From assembly GCA_022793065.1 (NCBI GenBank), contig JAAWCE010000093.1:1-54323 (forward strand): a stretch of 54,323 bases of DNA. Reading direction: 5' to 3'. Position 1 is the stretch's first letter, and each line of letters starts with the position of its first letter. The translations under genes and the position numbers were made by a program. The DNA is from Lachnospiraceae bacterium (GTDB taxonomy: Bacteria > Bacillota > Clostridia > Lachnospirales > Lachnospiraceae). A model generated the notes under the pieces. It was not told where the DNA came from, searched no databases, and saw only the letters and a list, made by a program, of their open reading frames with translations. Positions 45,173 to 54,132 of this stretch are shown here, piece by piece.

Positions 45173-45673
45173 TCATGGTTGTCTGCGCTTTTGTTTTTCC
45201 AGTTTATTCTTCTCTCGTAGTTGTGTGAAGAAGGTTTTCAGCAAGCCGCTACATTCCGCCTCCATTACACCTCTTGTCACAAGGGCCTGATGATTGAACT
45301 GTGGCATTTCCAAAATATTTAGAATAGATCCGCCGCAGCCGGCTTTGGGGTTCATACACCCCATGACCACTTCAGGAATACGAGCCTGGATAATGGCACC
45401 GGCGCACATTTGACAGGGTTCCAAAGTGATATAAATGGTACATTCTTCCAGGCGCCAGTCCCCAATGTATTTGCTGGCTTTTCGGATGGCGGTAATTTCC
45501 GCATGGGCCAGTGTATTTTTATCTGTATTACGGCGGTTATAGCCCCGGCCGATAATTTTTCCTTCATGTACTATAACACAGCCAATTGGCACTTCCCCCA
45601 GAGCCAATGCCTTTTTGGCCTGTTTTATGGCTTCTTTCATATATTTTTCATGAATACTCAGAATTGCTGCCAT
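45173..45673 (-). CDS. tadA: tRNA adenosine(34) deaminase
   Basis: The 166-residue enzyme changes A34 to inosine in tRNA-Arg(ACG). It has the zinc deaminase motifs H-A-E (His57, Glu59) and P-C-Q-M-C (Cys87, Cys90), plus G-E-V-P-I-G-C-V-I-V near residue 26. The length is standard. The start was set at the ATG preceded by GAGGG at 8 nt; the frame continues 53 codons upstream without family similarity. In many Firmicutes tadA stands beside the SRP RNA gene. Here both are on the same strand 1.7 kb apart, with two plus-strand genes between. Confidence 0.93.
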   Translation of the reverse strand: MAAILSIHEKYMKEAIKQAKKALALGEVPIGCVIVHEGKIIGRGYNRRNTDKNTLAHAEITAIRKASKYIGDWRLEECTIYITLEPCQMCAGAIIQARIPEVVMGCMNPKAGCGGSILNILEMPQFNHQALVTRGVMEAECSGLLKTFFTQLREKNKLEKQKRRQP

Positions 45674-45782
45674 GTTCTTTGCCCTCGCATACCAACCAAT
45701 TATAAAATCTATTAGGTCTGTCAGGAAATCCTGTGAAAGACCTTCTTTTAAGGAATCGTATTTTCTTGATTTTCCATGTAAA

Positions 45783-45811
45783 ATTATAGTATATTGATGG
45801 AAAATAGACAA
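45783..45811 (-). promoter_or_regulatory. Promoter of tadA
   Basis: On the minus strand TTGTCT, a 17-base spacer and TATAAT. Confidence 0.55.
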
Positions 45812-45950
45812 GTTTATTCTAAGAGTTATCATGACTTTTCCTGTAAAAATGATACAACATTTAGTTTTGCTACATATTTTAGCGCCATTCCGGAAATCCT
45901 AACCAAAAGTCAGATTTGTCTGAAGGAGAAATGGTGATGGAGGTTAGATT

Positions 45951-48227
45951 ATGGATTTGGAAAAACAGTTAAACGAACTGACCGGCAAAATGTTCGGCAA
46001 AACAATTGATGCGTGTACGGATTCTCAACTATATCAGGGGATTTTGCAGTTGACGAAAGCATTGTCAGCAAGTAAGCCGAAAATTACAGGCAGTAAAAAG
46101 GTCTATTATCTGTCCATGGAATTTCTCATTGGAAAGCTTCTTGCTAATAATCTGATTAATATTGGAATTTATGAAGAAATGGATCAAGTGCTGAAACGGC
46201 ATGGGAAGAAATTGTCTGTAATTGAAGAGATGGAGCCGGAACCATCTCTGGGCAATGGCGGACTGGGAAGGCTTGCGGCATGTTTTTTGGATTCCATTGC
46301 CACACTGGGGCTTCCTGGGGACGGTATTGGGTTAAACTATCATTATGGATTATTTAAGCAAGTATTTCAAGACCGCCTTCAGAAAGCGGAAAAAAACCAA
46401 TGGATAGAAGAAAATTCCTGGCTGCGGGATACGGGAGTTTCGTTTGAAGTGTCTTTTGGGGAGAAAAAAGTAGTATCTGTTCTTTATGATATAGATGTGA
46501 TTGGATATGAAAGCGGTCGTAATAAATTACATTTGTTTGATTTAAAGTCGGTGGATGAGAGCCTGGTAGAAAAGGGAATATGCTTTGACAAAAGGGCAGT
46601 TTCCAAAAACCTGACTTTATTTTTATACCCTGATGATTCGGACGAAGCCGGAAATTTGCTTCGCATTTATCAGGAATATTTTCTGTGCAGCAATGCCGCA
46701 CAGTTGATAATAAAGGAATTAAGGGATAAGGGCTGTGATTTGCACCATATGGAAAAATATGCAGCCATACAGATCAATGATACGCATCCGGCATTGGTGA
46801 TTCCGGAGCTGATACGCATTCTGACATGGGAGGAAGGGTTTACCATGGACGAGGCGGTGGATGTGGTCAGCAAAACCTGTGCATATACGAACCATACTAT
46901 TTTAGCTGAAGCATTGGAAAAATGGCCTCTTTCTTATATGGAAGAAGCCGTGCCTCAGATGGTTCCCATTATAAAAGAGTTAAACGCCAGAGCAGCAAAA
47001 AAATATAAGGATGCTAAAGTATGGATTATTGATGCCCAGGACAGGGTGCATATGGCTCATATTGCGATTCATTATGGCTACAGCGTCAATGGGGTGGCTG
47101 CCATTCATACGGAAATTCTCAAAAACAGTGAGTTGAATTCGTTTTACCGTATTTATCCGGATAAATTTAACAATAAGACAAATGGAATTACTTTTCGGCG
47201 TTGGCTGCTGTCCTGTAACAGGGAGCTTGCCGGACTACTGTCCGATACCATAGGGAATGGATATCGAACCAATGCTTATGAGCTGGAAAAGCTTTTGGAA
47301 AGGAAAGAGGACTTGCTGGTGTTGGATGCCATAGACGGGGTGAAAAGGCAGAAAAAGGCCCAATTAGCAGAGTATATCCGAAAGATGGAGGGTGTTTCTC
47401 TGGATACGGACGCCATTTTTGATATTCAGGTAAAGAGGCTTCATGAGTATAAGCGCCAGCAAATGAATGTGTTGTATATCATACACAAATATCTGGAAAT
47501 CAAGGGTGGAAGGAAACCTGTCAGGCCGTTGGCATTTATTTTCGGCGCAAAAGCCGCGCCCGCGTATGTAATTGCCCAGGATATTATTCATTTGCTTTTG
47601 GTAATATCTGAGATTATCAATCATGACCCGGAGGTTAGTCCTTATATGAAAGTGGTTATGGTGGAGAATTATAATGTCAGTTACGCGGAACGTTTAATTC
47701 CGGCTTGTGATGTATCCGAGCAGATTTCTCTTGCATCTAAGGAAGCGTCAGGAACAGGGAATATGAAGTTTATGCTCAATGGCGCGGTGACTTTAGGAAC
47801 CAGGGATGGCGCCAATATAGAGATTCATCAGTTGGTGGGGGATGAAAACATCTATATGTTCGGTCAGGACAGCAAGGCTGTCATCAGACATTATGAAAAA
47901 GGCGATTATGTTTCCAGAGAGTATTATGAGAAAAGTCCCATCATTCGCAAGGCCGTGGATTTCCTAATCAGTGACAAGGCTTTGAGGGTGGGAAAGGAGG
48001 AAAATCTAAAGCGGCTGTATCAGGAATTATTGAACAAGGACTGGTTTATGACTCTTTTGGATTTGGAAGAATATATTGCGATAAAAGACAGAGTGTTTAT
48101 TGATTATGAAGACAGGTTGAAATGGAAAAAGATGATGTTGGTGAATATTGCCAAAGCAGGTTATTTTTCTGCGGACAGAACCATTGCGGAATATAACAGG
48201 GATATCTGGAAACTGGAAGATAAATAA
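45951..48227 (+). CDS. glgP: Glycogen/maltodextrin phosphorylase
   Basis: The 758-residue GT35 enzyme releases glucose 1-phosphate from alpha-1,4-glucans. It shows [42 protein letters not shown] and the PLP site G-T-G-N-M-K-F with Lys606. It is a little shorter than the 800-residue average but has all core motifs. It heads a cluster with a malEFG-type importer and malQ, so maltodextrins are the likely substrate. GAAGGAG is 20 bases upstream and AGG sits nearer the ATG. Confidence 0.95.
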   Translation: MDLEKQLNELTGKMFGKTIDACTDSQLYQGILQLTKALSASKPKITGSKKVYYLSMEFLIGKLLANNLINIGIYEEMDQVLKRHGKKLSVIEEMEPEPSLGNGGLGRLAACFLDSIATLGLPGDGIGLNYHYGLFKQVFQDRLQKAEKNQWIEENSWLRDTGVSFEVSFGEKKVVSVLYDIDVIGYESGRNKLHLFDLKSVDESLVEKGICFDKRAVSKNLTLFLYPDDSDEAGNLLRIYQEYFLCSNAAQLIIKELRDKGCDLHHMEKYAAIQINDTHPALVIPELIRILTWEEGFTMDEAVDVVSKTCAYTNHTILAEALEKWPLSYMEEAVPQMVPIIKELNARAAKKYKDAKVWIIDAQDRVHMAHIAIHYGYSVNGVAAIHTEILKNSELNSFYRIYPDKFNNKTNGITFRRWLLSCNRELAGLLSDTIGNGYRTNAYELEKLLERKEDLLVLDAIDGVKRQKKAQLAEYIRKMEGVSLDTDAIFDIQVKRLHEYKRQQMNVLYIIHKYLEIKGGRKPVRPLAFIFGAKAAPAYVIAQDIIHLLLVISEIINHDPEVSPYMKVVMVENYNVSYAERLIPACDVSEQISLASKEASGTGNMKFMLNGAVTLGTRDGANIEIHQLVGDENIYMFGQDSKAVIRHYEKGDYVSREYYEKSPIIRKAVDFLISDKALRVGKEENLKRLYQELLNKDWFMTLLDLEEYIAIKDRVFIDYEDRLKWKKMMLVNIAKAGYFSADRTIAEYNRDIWKLEDK

Positions 48228-48386
48228 ACAGATACCTTAAAAATCCTCCAACTTCCGAGTATTTTTTTGAAATTCGGGAATGATAGAGTTTGAAAAATAT
48301 AGTGCTTTCATTTGAGCAGAAGAGGCGGTTGCCAGGGTGTTATATAAGGCTGCATGGGTGGAAGCGAAAGCAGAATAGGAGAGAAT

Positions 48387-49844
48387 ATGCAAAGAAAAAT
48401 TCTAAATGGGTTATTATGTTTGGGAGTGACGCTGACGGTATTGACCGGCTGCGGCAACAATGACATAATGGATGACAATACGGATTTGGCGTCGGGAAAT
48501 AGTAATACGCAATCCGGTACCACAGGAACGGACGGCAGCGGCGCAGGCAATGGGAGTACAGGAAGCAGCGCATCTCAGTCCGGAAACGGGGAAAATCTTA
48601 CGGGAAACGGTGCCGGGGGAAGTGTGTATTATCTCAGTTTTAAACCGGAAATTGATGTGGTCTGGAAGCAGTTGGCAGAGGAATACACGAAGGAGACCGG
48701 AGTGGAGGTAAAGGTGGTTACGGCCGCCAATAATACCTATGAACAGACATTGATGTCGGAAATTGCCAATAAGGAAGCCCCCACTTTATTTCAGATTAAC
48801 GGGCCGGTGGGATATCAAAATTGGAAAGATTACTGTGCTGATTTATCCCATACGCAGTTGTATGACTGGCTTTTGGATAAAAGCCTTGCAGTGACGGCGG
48901 ACGGCGGAGTGTATGGTATTCCTTATGTGGTGGAAGGGTATGGAATTATATATAATAATGCCATTATGGAAAAATATTTTGCTACAAATGGGGCAAAGGC
49001 CGGTTCCATGGAAGACATTCAGAATTTCACCACATTGAAAAATGTTGTAGAGGATATGCAGGCCAAAAAGGAAGAATTGGGAATTAAAGGCGTTTTCGCT
49101 TCCACATCACTGAATCCCGGAGATGACTGGAGATGGCAGACACACCTTGCCAATATTCCTATTTCATATGAGTTCCGTGATAAAAACATAACGGATACGG
49201 ACACACTGGAGTTTACCTATGGGGAAAATTATAAGAATATTTTTGACTTGTATCTTGATAATTCCGGTACTGCCAGAGGGCTTTTAGGCAGCAAGTCTAC
49301 GGACGACTCCATGGCGGAATTTGCACTGGGACAGGTGGCTATGGTACAGAATGGCAACTGGGCATGGGGACAAATTTCAAAAGTGGAAGGAAATGTGGTA
49401 AAAGAGGAGGATATCAAGTTCCTTCCTATTTATACAGGAGTGGAAGGGGAGGAAAATCAAGGTCTTTGTGTGGGGACCGAGAATTTTTTTGCCATTAACA
49501 GCCAGGCGGCCCCGGAGGATCAGGCTGCATCCATAGCTTTTGTGGAATGGCTGTTCAGTTCCGATATGGGGAAGAAGATTGTTACGGAAGAGCTTGGATT
49601 TATTACACCTTTTAGTACCTTTGAGGACAATGAGAAACCGGCCGACCCTCTGGCAAAAGAAGTGATTCGCTATATGGAGGACAGCACAAAGACTTCAATT
49701 CCATGGAATTTTACATCTTTTCCCAGTGAACGATTTAAGAGTGATTTTGGCGAGGCACTTTTGGAATATGCTTCCGGCAGTATGAGTTGGGAGGATGTGC
49801 GGCAACTGGTAATTGACAGATGGGCGGCAGAAAAGAATTTATAG
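48387..49844 (+). CDS. Maltodextrin-type ABC transporter substrate-binding lipoprotein
   Basis: The 485-residue lipoprotein has a signal peptide ending in lipobox L-T-G-C (Cys about 22), then about 60 residues of Gly/Ser/Asn-rich linker. The family-1 solute-binding domain follows (V-Y-Y-L-S-F-K-P-E, P-T-L-F-Q-I-N-G-P, Y-G-I-P-Y-V-V-E-G-Y-G, G-N-W-A-W). It binds sugar outside the membrane for the two permeases that follow. The neighbouring glgP and malQ make maltodextrin the likely ligand. The start has AGGAGAG at 4-5 nt. Confidence 0.9.
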   Translation: MQRKILNGLLCLGVTLTVLTGCGNNDIMDDNTDLASGNSNTQSGTTGTDGSGAGNGSTGSSASQSGNGENLTGNGAGGSVYYLSFKPEIDVVWKQLAEEYTKETGVEVKVVTAANNTYEQTLMSEIANKEAPTLFQINGPVGYQNWKDYCADLSHTQLYDWLLDKSLAVTADGGVYGIPYVVEGYGIIYNNAIMEKYFATNGAKAGSMEDIQNFTTLKNVVEDMQAKKEELGIKGVFASTSLNPGDDWRWQTHLANIPISYEFRDKNITDTDTLEFTYGENYKNIFDLYLDNSGTARGLLGSKSTDDSMAEFALGQVAMVQNGNWAWGQISKVEGNVVKEEDIKFLPIYTGVEGEENQGLCVGTENFFAINSQAAPEDQAASIAFVEWLFSSDMGKKIVTEELGFITPFSTFEDNEKPADPLAKEVIRYMEDSTKTSIPWNFTSFPSERFKSDFGEALLEYASGSMSWEDVRQLVIDRWAAEKNL

Positions 49845-49890
49845 AATTCTTTCCAAAAGGTTATATATGTGTTAAAATAGGAGACAGAAA

Positions 49891-50733
49891 ATGCAAAAGA
49901 CATTAAAACGATATTTCCCTATTTTTGTACTTCCCACGCTGATCGCATTTGCATTTGCGTTTCTAATACCCTTTGCCATGGGCGTGTATCTGTCTTTTTG
50001 CAGTTTCAGAACCATTACCAATGCCAGATTTACAGGACTTGAAAATTATATCAAGGTGTTTTCGGACAGGGATTTTGTCAATGCTTTGTGGTTTACCGTG
50101 AAATTTACGGTGCTGTCCATATTGACCGTCAATGTGTTTGCCTTTGGGCTGGCATTGGCTTTGACAAGAAAAATGAAGGGAACGAATTTGTTTCGTACCG
50201 TTTTCTTTATGCCAAATCTCATAGGCGGAATTATTCTGGGGTATATCTGGCAGCAGATGATCAATGCGTTGTTGCTGCGATATGAAACAACGTTGGTGGC
50301 CAATGCTGCCTATGGCTTTTGGGGGTTGGTGGTTCTGATGAACTGGCAAATGATTGGATATATGATGATTATCTACGTGGCAGGGCTGCAGAATGTACCG
50401 ACAGAATTGCTGGAAGCGGCAGAAATTGATGGCGCTACCGGATGGCAGACCCTCGTAAAGGTAAAGATTCCCATGGTAATGCCTTCGGTTACCATCTGCC
50501 TGTTCCTGACATTGTCTAACAGCTTTAAATTGTTTGATCAAAATTTGGCTTTGACCGCCGGTGCTCCCAGCAAGAAGACGGCCATGCTGGCATTGGATAT
50601 TTACAATACCTTTTATGGCCGGGCCGGATATGAAGGGGTGGGCCAGGCAAAGGCTGTGTTGTTCTTTATCCTGGTGGCGGTAATTGCTTTGGGGCAGTTG
50701 GTTTTGACCAGACGTAAAGAGGTTGAGGCGTGA
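49891..50733 (+). CDS. Sugar ABC transporter permease, MalF type
   Basis: The 280-residue permease has six membrane helices and the EAA loop near residue 176 (E-A-A-E-I-D-G-A-T-G-W-Q-T-L-V-K-V-K-I-P) that contacts the ATPase. R-T-V-F-F-M-P-N is typical of the family. It is shorter than E. coli MalF because it lacks the extra periplasmic domain, as in other Firmicutes. It follows the binding protein by 46 bases, with TAGGAGA before the start. Confidence 0.92.
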   Translation: MQKTLKRYFPIFVLPTLIAFAFAFLIPFAMGVYLSFCSFRTITNARFTGLENYIKVFSDRDFVNALWFTVKFTVLSILTVNVFAFGLALALTRKMKGTNLFRTVFFMPNLIGGIILGYIWQQMINALLLRYETTLVANAAYGFWGLVVLMNWQMIGYMMIIYVAGLQNVPTELLEAAEIDGATGWQTLVKVKIPMVMPSVTICLFLTLSNSFKLFDQNLALTAGAPSKKTAMLALDIYNTFYGRAGYEGVGQAKAVLFFILVAVIALGQLVLTRRKEVEA

Positions 50734-50751
50734 ATTCTGACTGATGTGCGC

Positions 50752-50778
50752 AAAGAGGGGTGTATGCAGATCCTCTTT
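50752..50778 (+). other. Intercistronic hairpin between the two permease genes
   Basis: AAAGAGG pairs with CCTCTTT around a 13-nt loop, followed by TGAAG. It may protect or separate messages rather than terminate them. Confidence 0.4.
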
Positions 50779-50801
50779 TGAAGCACGCAAGGAGTATAAG
50801 G

Positions 50802-51641
50802 ATGAAAAAGAAGAAATGGGGAGATGTGTGTTTATTTGTGTTGCTTTGTGTGCTGATGATAGCTTTTCTGACGCCGATTTTTTTCGTGGTGATGAATTCT
50901 TTTAAAGGGAAATTGTATATCAGTGACGCGCCATTTGCTTTTGCCACATCGGAGACTTTTGCAGGACTTACCAATTACCGCAATGGCATTGAGAAAACGG
51001 CGTTCTTTACAGCTTTCGGATGTTCGCTGTTCATTACTGTGGGGTCGGTGCTGGTAATCTTGTTATTTACTTCTATGACTGCGTATTATTTGACAAGGGT
51101 AAAAGGGGCGGTTTCAAGCACATTGTATTATATATTTGTATTTTCCATGATTGTGCCTTTTCAGATGGTGATGTTCACCATGTCGAAACTGGCAAATATC
51201 TTTCGCCTGAATAATCCGCCGGGAATGATTGTATTATACCTGGGGTTTGGCGCAGGGCTTTCCATATTTATGTTTTGTGGATTTATCAAATCTATTCCGC
51301 TGGAGATTGAAGAGGCGGCAATGATTGATGGCTGTAATCCGCTGCAAACTTTCTTTGGCGTGGTGCTTCCGATTTTAAAACCCACTGCCATTACGGTTGC
51401 CATTTTAAATGCAATGTGGATATGGAATGATTATTTGTTGCCTTATCTGGTAATTGGTCTCAGTACAAAGTACAAAACAATTCCTGTGGCAGTGCAATAT
51501 CTGGTAGGTTCCTACGGAGCTAAAGATTTGGGGGCAATGATGGCTTTGCTGGTGTTGTCAATTTTGCCCATTGTAGTGTTCTATCTGGCGTGTCAGAAGT
51601 ATATTATAGAAGGAGTTGTGGCAGGAGCGGTGAAAGGGTGA
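50802..51641 (+). CDS. Sugar ABC transporter permease, MalG type
   Basis: This 279-residue permease pairs with the MalF-type subunit. It has an N-terminal basic K-K-K-K-W, six helices and the EAA loop E-E-A-A-M-I-D-G-C-N-P-L-Q-T-F-F-G-V-V-L-P near residue 170. W-I-W-N-D-Y-L-L-P and Y-G-A-K-D-L-G-A-M-M-A close the family pattern. The ATG was chosen for AAGGAG; the frame to 50760 lies in the intercistronic hairpin. No ATPase gene follows. Confidence 0.92.
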   Translation: MKKKKWGDVCLFVLLCVLMIAFLTPIFFVVMNSFKGKLYISDAPFAFATSETFAGLTNYRNGIEKTAFFTAFGCSLFITVGSVLVILLFTSMTAYYLTRVKGAVSSTLYYIFVFSMIVPFQMVMFTMSKLANIFRLNNPPGMIVLYLGFGAGLSIFMFCGFIKSIPLEIEEAAMIDGCNPLQTFFGVVLPILKPTAITVAILNAMWIWNDYLLPYLVIGLSTKYKTIPVAVQYLVGSYGAKDLGAMMALLVLSILPIVVFYLACQKYIIEGVVAGAVKG

Positions 51642-51695
51642 AAATACTGTGGATTGCGGTAATGTGTTATGAAGGACTTCAGGGTGGGGGGTGTG

Positions 51696-51779
51696 TAACA
51701 GTTTTGTAATTTATCTGAACTGTTATGTTGCAGAGATGACAAAATCCGGTAATGCCAAACAGTGGTATTGACCGGATTT
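51696..51779 (+). promoter_or_regulatory. Two tandem hairpins between malG-type gene and malQ
   Basis: First hairpin: TAACAGTT (51696-51703) with AACTGTTA (51718-51725). Second hairpin: AAATCCGGTAATGCCA (51742-51757) with 51763-51779, 16 bp with one G-U pair and one bulge and a 5-nt loop. Neither has a downstream T-run. They may stabilise the upstream transporter message or mark RNA processing ahead of malQ. Confidence 0.5.
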
Positions 51780-51894
51780 GGCGTCGTCGGGAGATCGATC
51801 CTGTGGTCTGATACCGCTGTTGATGTGGAAAGAGTTTCAGGTGCGGCTTTTAAATATGAAGTACTGTGAACCTGAATCCGGTGGAGGAAATTGC

Positions 51895-53382
51895 ATGAGA
51901 GAAAGTGGTGTGTTGCTGCCGGTGGCAAGTTTGCCATCGGCTTATGGAATCGGCTGTTTTTCCAAAGAGGCGTATGCTTTTGTGGATTGGCTGAAAGCTG
52001 CAGGGCAATCCTATTGGCAGATTCTGCCGTTGGGGCCTACCAGCTATGGGGATTCGCCTTATCAGTCATTTTCCACGTTTGCGGGGAATCCATATTTTAT
52101 TGATTTGGAAGATTTCATTGCAAGGGGATATCTTACAAGAGAAATCTGTGACAGTTATGATTTTGGAGACAACGAAGAGTACATTGACTATGGGAAAATT
52201 TATCATAGTCGTTTTCTGGTATTAAAAGAAGCCTGGAAGAACAGTAATATTGCGGAGGATGAAGAATTTCAGGCTTTTGTACAGGAAAATTCATATTGGA
52301 TAAAAGATTATGCGTTGTATATGGCAGTGAAGGATTCTCTTGAGGGCGTGTGTTGGATAGATTGGGACGAGGATATTAAGATTCGCAAACCGGAAGCCCT
52401 CCGACAGTACCGGAAGAAATTCGACAAAGAGATTGAATTTTATCAGTTTCAGCAATATATGTTTCATATACAGTGGGCAAAGTTAAAGAATTATGCCAAT
52501 GAACGGGGAATTCAGCTCATTGGGGATATTCCTATTTATGTGGCGTTGGACAGTGCGGATGCCTGGGCCAATCCCAAATTGTTTCAGTTTGACGAGAATA
52601 GTAATCCTATTGCAGTAGCGGGATGTCCGCCCGATGCTTTTTCTGCTACAGGACAGTTGTGGGGGAATCCATTGTATGATTGGCCGTATCATAAGAAAAC
52701 GGGATATAAATGGTGGATGAAGCGCCTGGAGGCTTGTTTTGAACGATATGATGTGGTGAGAATAGATCATTTCAGAGGATTTGACGCCTATTACTCTATT
52801 CCAGCCGGTGCCCAGACAGCGCAGGTGGGCGCATGGGAACCGGGACCGGGATATGGTTTTTTTGCTGCAATGAAGAAGCATTTGGGAGAGAGAAGGGTTA
52901 TCGCGGAAGATTTGGGATTTCTCACGCCTTCTGTGTTGGAACTTGTAAAACAGACAGGATATCCAGGAATGAAAGTGCTGCAGTTTGCTTTTGATTCCAG
53001 GGAAGACAGCGATTATCTTCCGCATAATTATCCCCGTAACTGTGTGGTATATACGGGAACCCATGACAATGATACTACTTTAGGGTGGTATAGTGCTCTG
53101 GTATGGCATGACAAGGAATTCTGTAAAAAGTATCTGCATCTGGAGAAATGTGATGACAGGGAATCGGCCTGGGAGTTGATTAGAGCGGCCCTTGCTAGTG
53201 TGGCGGATTTGGCGGTGATTCCCTTGCAGGATTATCTGGGCGCAGGGGCGGAGGCGCGCATTAATATTCCGTCTACATTGGGGAATAACTGGAAGTGGAG
53301 AATGAAGAAGGGTGCATGTACAGATGAACTGGCCTGGAGAATGAGGGAACTGGCGGGATTGTACGGAAGGGTGCATAATTGA
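51895..53382 (+). CDS. malQ: 4-alpha-glucanotransferase
   Basis: The 495-residue GH77 enzyme rearranges maltodextrins into longer chains plus glucose, making better substrates for GlgP. It shows L-P-V-A-S-L-P-S-A-Y-G-I-G, L-P-L-G-P-T-S-Y-G-D-S-P-Y-Q-S and D-I-P-I-Y-V-A. Catalytic positions are Asp291 in V-R-I-D-H-F-R-G-F, Glu338 in A-E-D-L-G and Asp391 in T-H-D-N-D. The ATG behind GGAGGAAAT fits the family N-terminus; the frame runs 39 codons further upstream without similarity. Confidence 0.95.
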   Translation: MRESGVLLPVASLPSAYGIGCFSKEAYAFVDWLKAAGQSYWQILPLGPTSYGDSPYQSFSTFAGNPYFIDLEDFIARGYLTREICDSYDFGDNEEYIDYGKIYHSRFLVLKEAWKNSNIAEDEEFQAFVQENSYWIKDYALYMAVKDSLEGVCWIDWDEDIKIRKPEALRQYRKKFDKEIEFYQFQQYMFHIQWAKLKNYANERGIQLIGDIPIYVALDSADAWANPKLFQFDENSNPIAVAGCPPDAFSATGQLWGNPLYDWPYHKKTGYKWWMKRLEACFERYDVVRIDHFRGFDAYYSIPAGAQTAQVGAWEPGPGYGFFAAMKKHLGERRVIAEDLGFLTPSVLELVKQTGYPGMKVLQFAFDSREDSDYLPHNYPRNCVVYTGTHDNDTTLGWYSALVWHDKEFCKKYLHLEKCDDRESAWELIRAALASVADLAVIPLQDYLGAGAEARINIPSTLGNNWKWRMKKGACTDELAWRMRELAGLYGRVHN

Positions 53383-53416
53383 AATTGATGTAGACAGGTG
53401 AAAGTCTATGAGATTT

Positions 53417-53454
53417 GTCCTTGACAGAAGATTGCTTTTGTCAAGGGCATTATT
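53417..53454 (+). terminator. Terminator of malQ
   Basis: GTCCTTGACA pairs with TGTCAAGGGC (10 bp, one G-U, 12-nt loop), followed by ATTATTAT. Confidence 0.65.
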
Positions 53455-53458
53455 ATGG

Positions 53459-53543
53459 GCAGCCCCGCATGTGGAAGTTTGCCGCTAATGCGGCATGCAG
53501 GCCGCACAGAGAGTAGTGGAGAGGGACATTCCCCTACTCAATT
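53459..53543. repeat. 85-nt structured intergenic repeat, copy B
   Basis: This is the second copy of the element at 29958-30042, same length and same orientation, about 92 percent identical. The inner GCCGC/GCGGC hairpin and the GGGACATTCCC hairpin are kept. The outer 9-bp stem of copy A has two mismatches here. As with copy A, it starts directly behind an operon terminator. Confidence 0.7.
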
Positions 53544-53633
53544 ACTTATTTTGGTATTTAAAAATGTGGGGAAAGAATTTACATGATATTAAGTGGATTC
53601 ATACTGGGAGCATAAAATGAAAGAGAGAAAAAG

Positions 53634-53661
53634 TTGCAATTTAAATAGTAAGTGGTATAAT
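53634..53661 (+). promoter_or_regulatory. Promoter of rhaM
   Basis: TTGCAA, a 16-base spacer and TATAAT, 58 bases before the chosen start. Confidence 0.55.
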
Positions 53662-53718
53662 TGGGTATGTGACAAAGAGAGGTTTTAGAGGTGAGGAACA
53701 ATGAAAGGAGGCAGTAAA

Positions 53719-54030
53719 ATGATTAAAGGATTTAAGATGAAATTATATCCCGGACAGGAAGCGGAGTATGAAAAGAGGCATAATGAACTCTGGCCTGAAA
53801 TGCAGGATATGATTCATGAGCACGGAGGAAAGAATTACACGATTTTTCTGGATAAAGAGACATTGACTCTGTTCGGGTACATTGAAATTGAGGATGAGGC
53901 GCTTTGGGCAAAGGGTGCAGACACGGCAATCAACAGGAAGTGGTGGGATTTTATGGCTGACATTATGGAGACCAATCCTGATAACAGTCCTGTTAGTATA
54001 GATTTGCAGAATGTATTCCATTTGGATTAA
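53719..54030 (+). CDS. rhaM: L-rhamnose mutarotase
   Basis: The 103-residue protein interconverts alpha and beta anomers of L-rhamnose. It matches the family throughout: Y-E-K-R-H-N-E-L-W-P-E with the catalytic His, N-Y-T-I-F-L, L-F-G-Y-I-E, M-E-T-N-P-D-N-S-P and the ending V-F-H-L-D. The E. coli enzyme has 104 residues. The start follows AAAGGAGG and drops six residues of a longer frame. No rhaA, rhaB or rhaD gene is in the window; a rhamnosidase remnant lies 41 kb away. Confidence 0.92.
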   Translation: MIKGFKMKLYPGQEAEYEKRHNELWPEMQDMIHEHGGKNYTIFLDKETLTLFGYIEIEDEALWAKGADTAINRKWWDFMADIMETNPDNSPVSIDLQNVFHLD

Positions 54031-54104
54031 GCAAAGTGTAGTTCAAATTAAAAAAGGCGCCATAAGTCAGATACTCGTAAGACAGTATTAGATTTGTTTT
54101 TTGG

Positions 54105-54132
54105 AAACGGCGTAGCGTTGGCTATGCCGTTT
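54105..54132. other. 12-bp hairpin at the end of the recombinase gene
   Basis: AAACGGCGTAGC and GCTATGCCGTTT pair completely with one G-T pair around GTTG. It covers the recombinase stop codon. Neither side has a T-run, so a terminator is uncertain. Confidence 0.4.

Noticed and set aside
54105..54132. Hairpin as a Rho-independent terminator of the recombinase
   Set aside because: No T-run follows on the recombinase strand; listed only as a hairpin.
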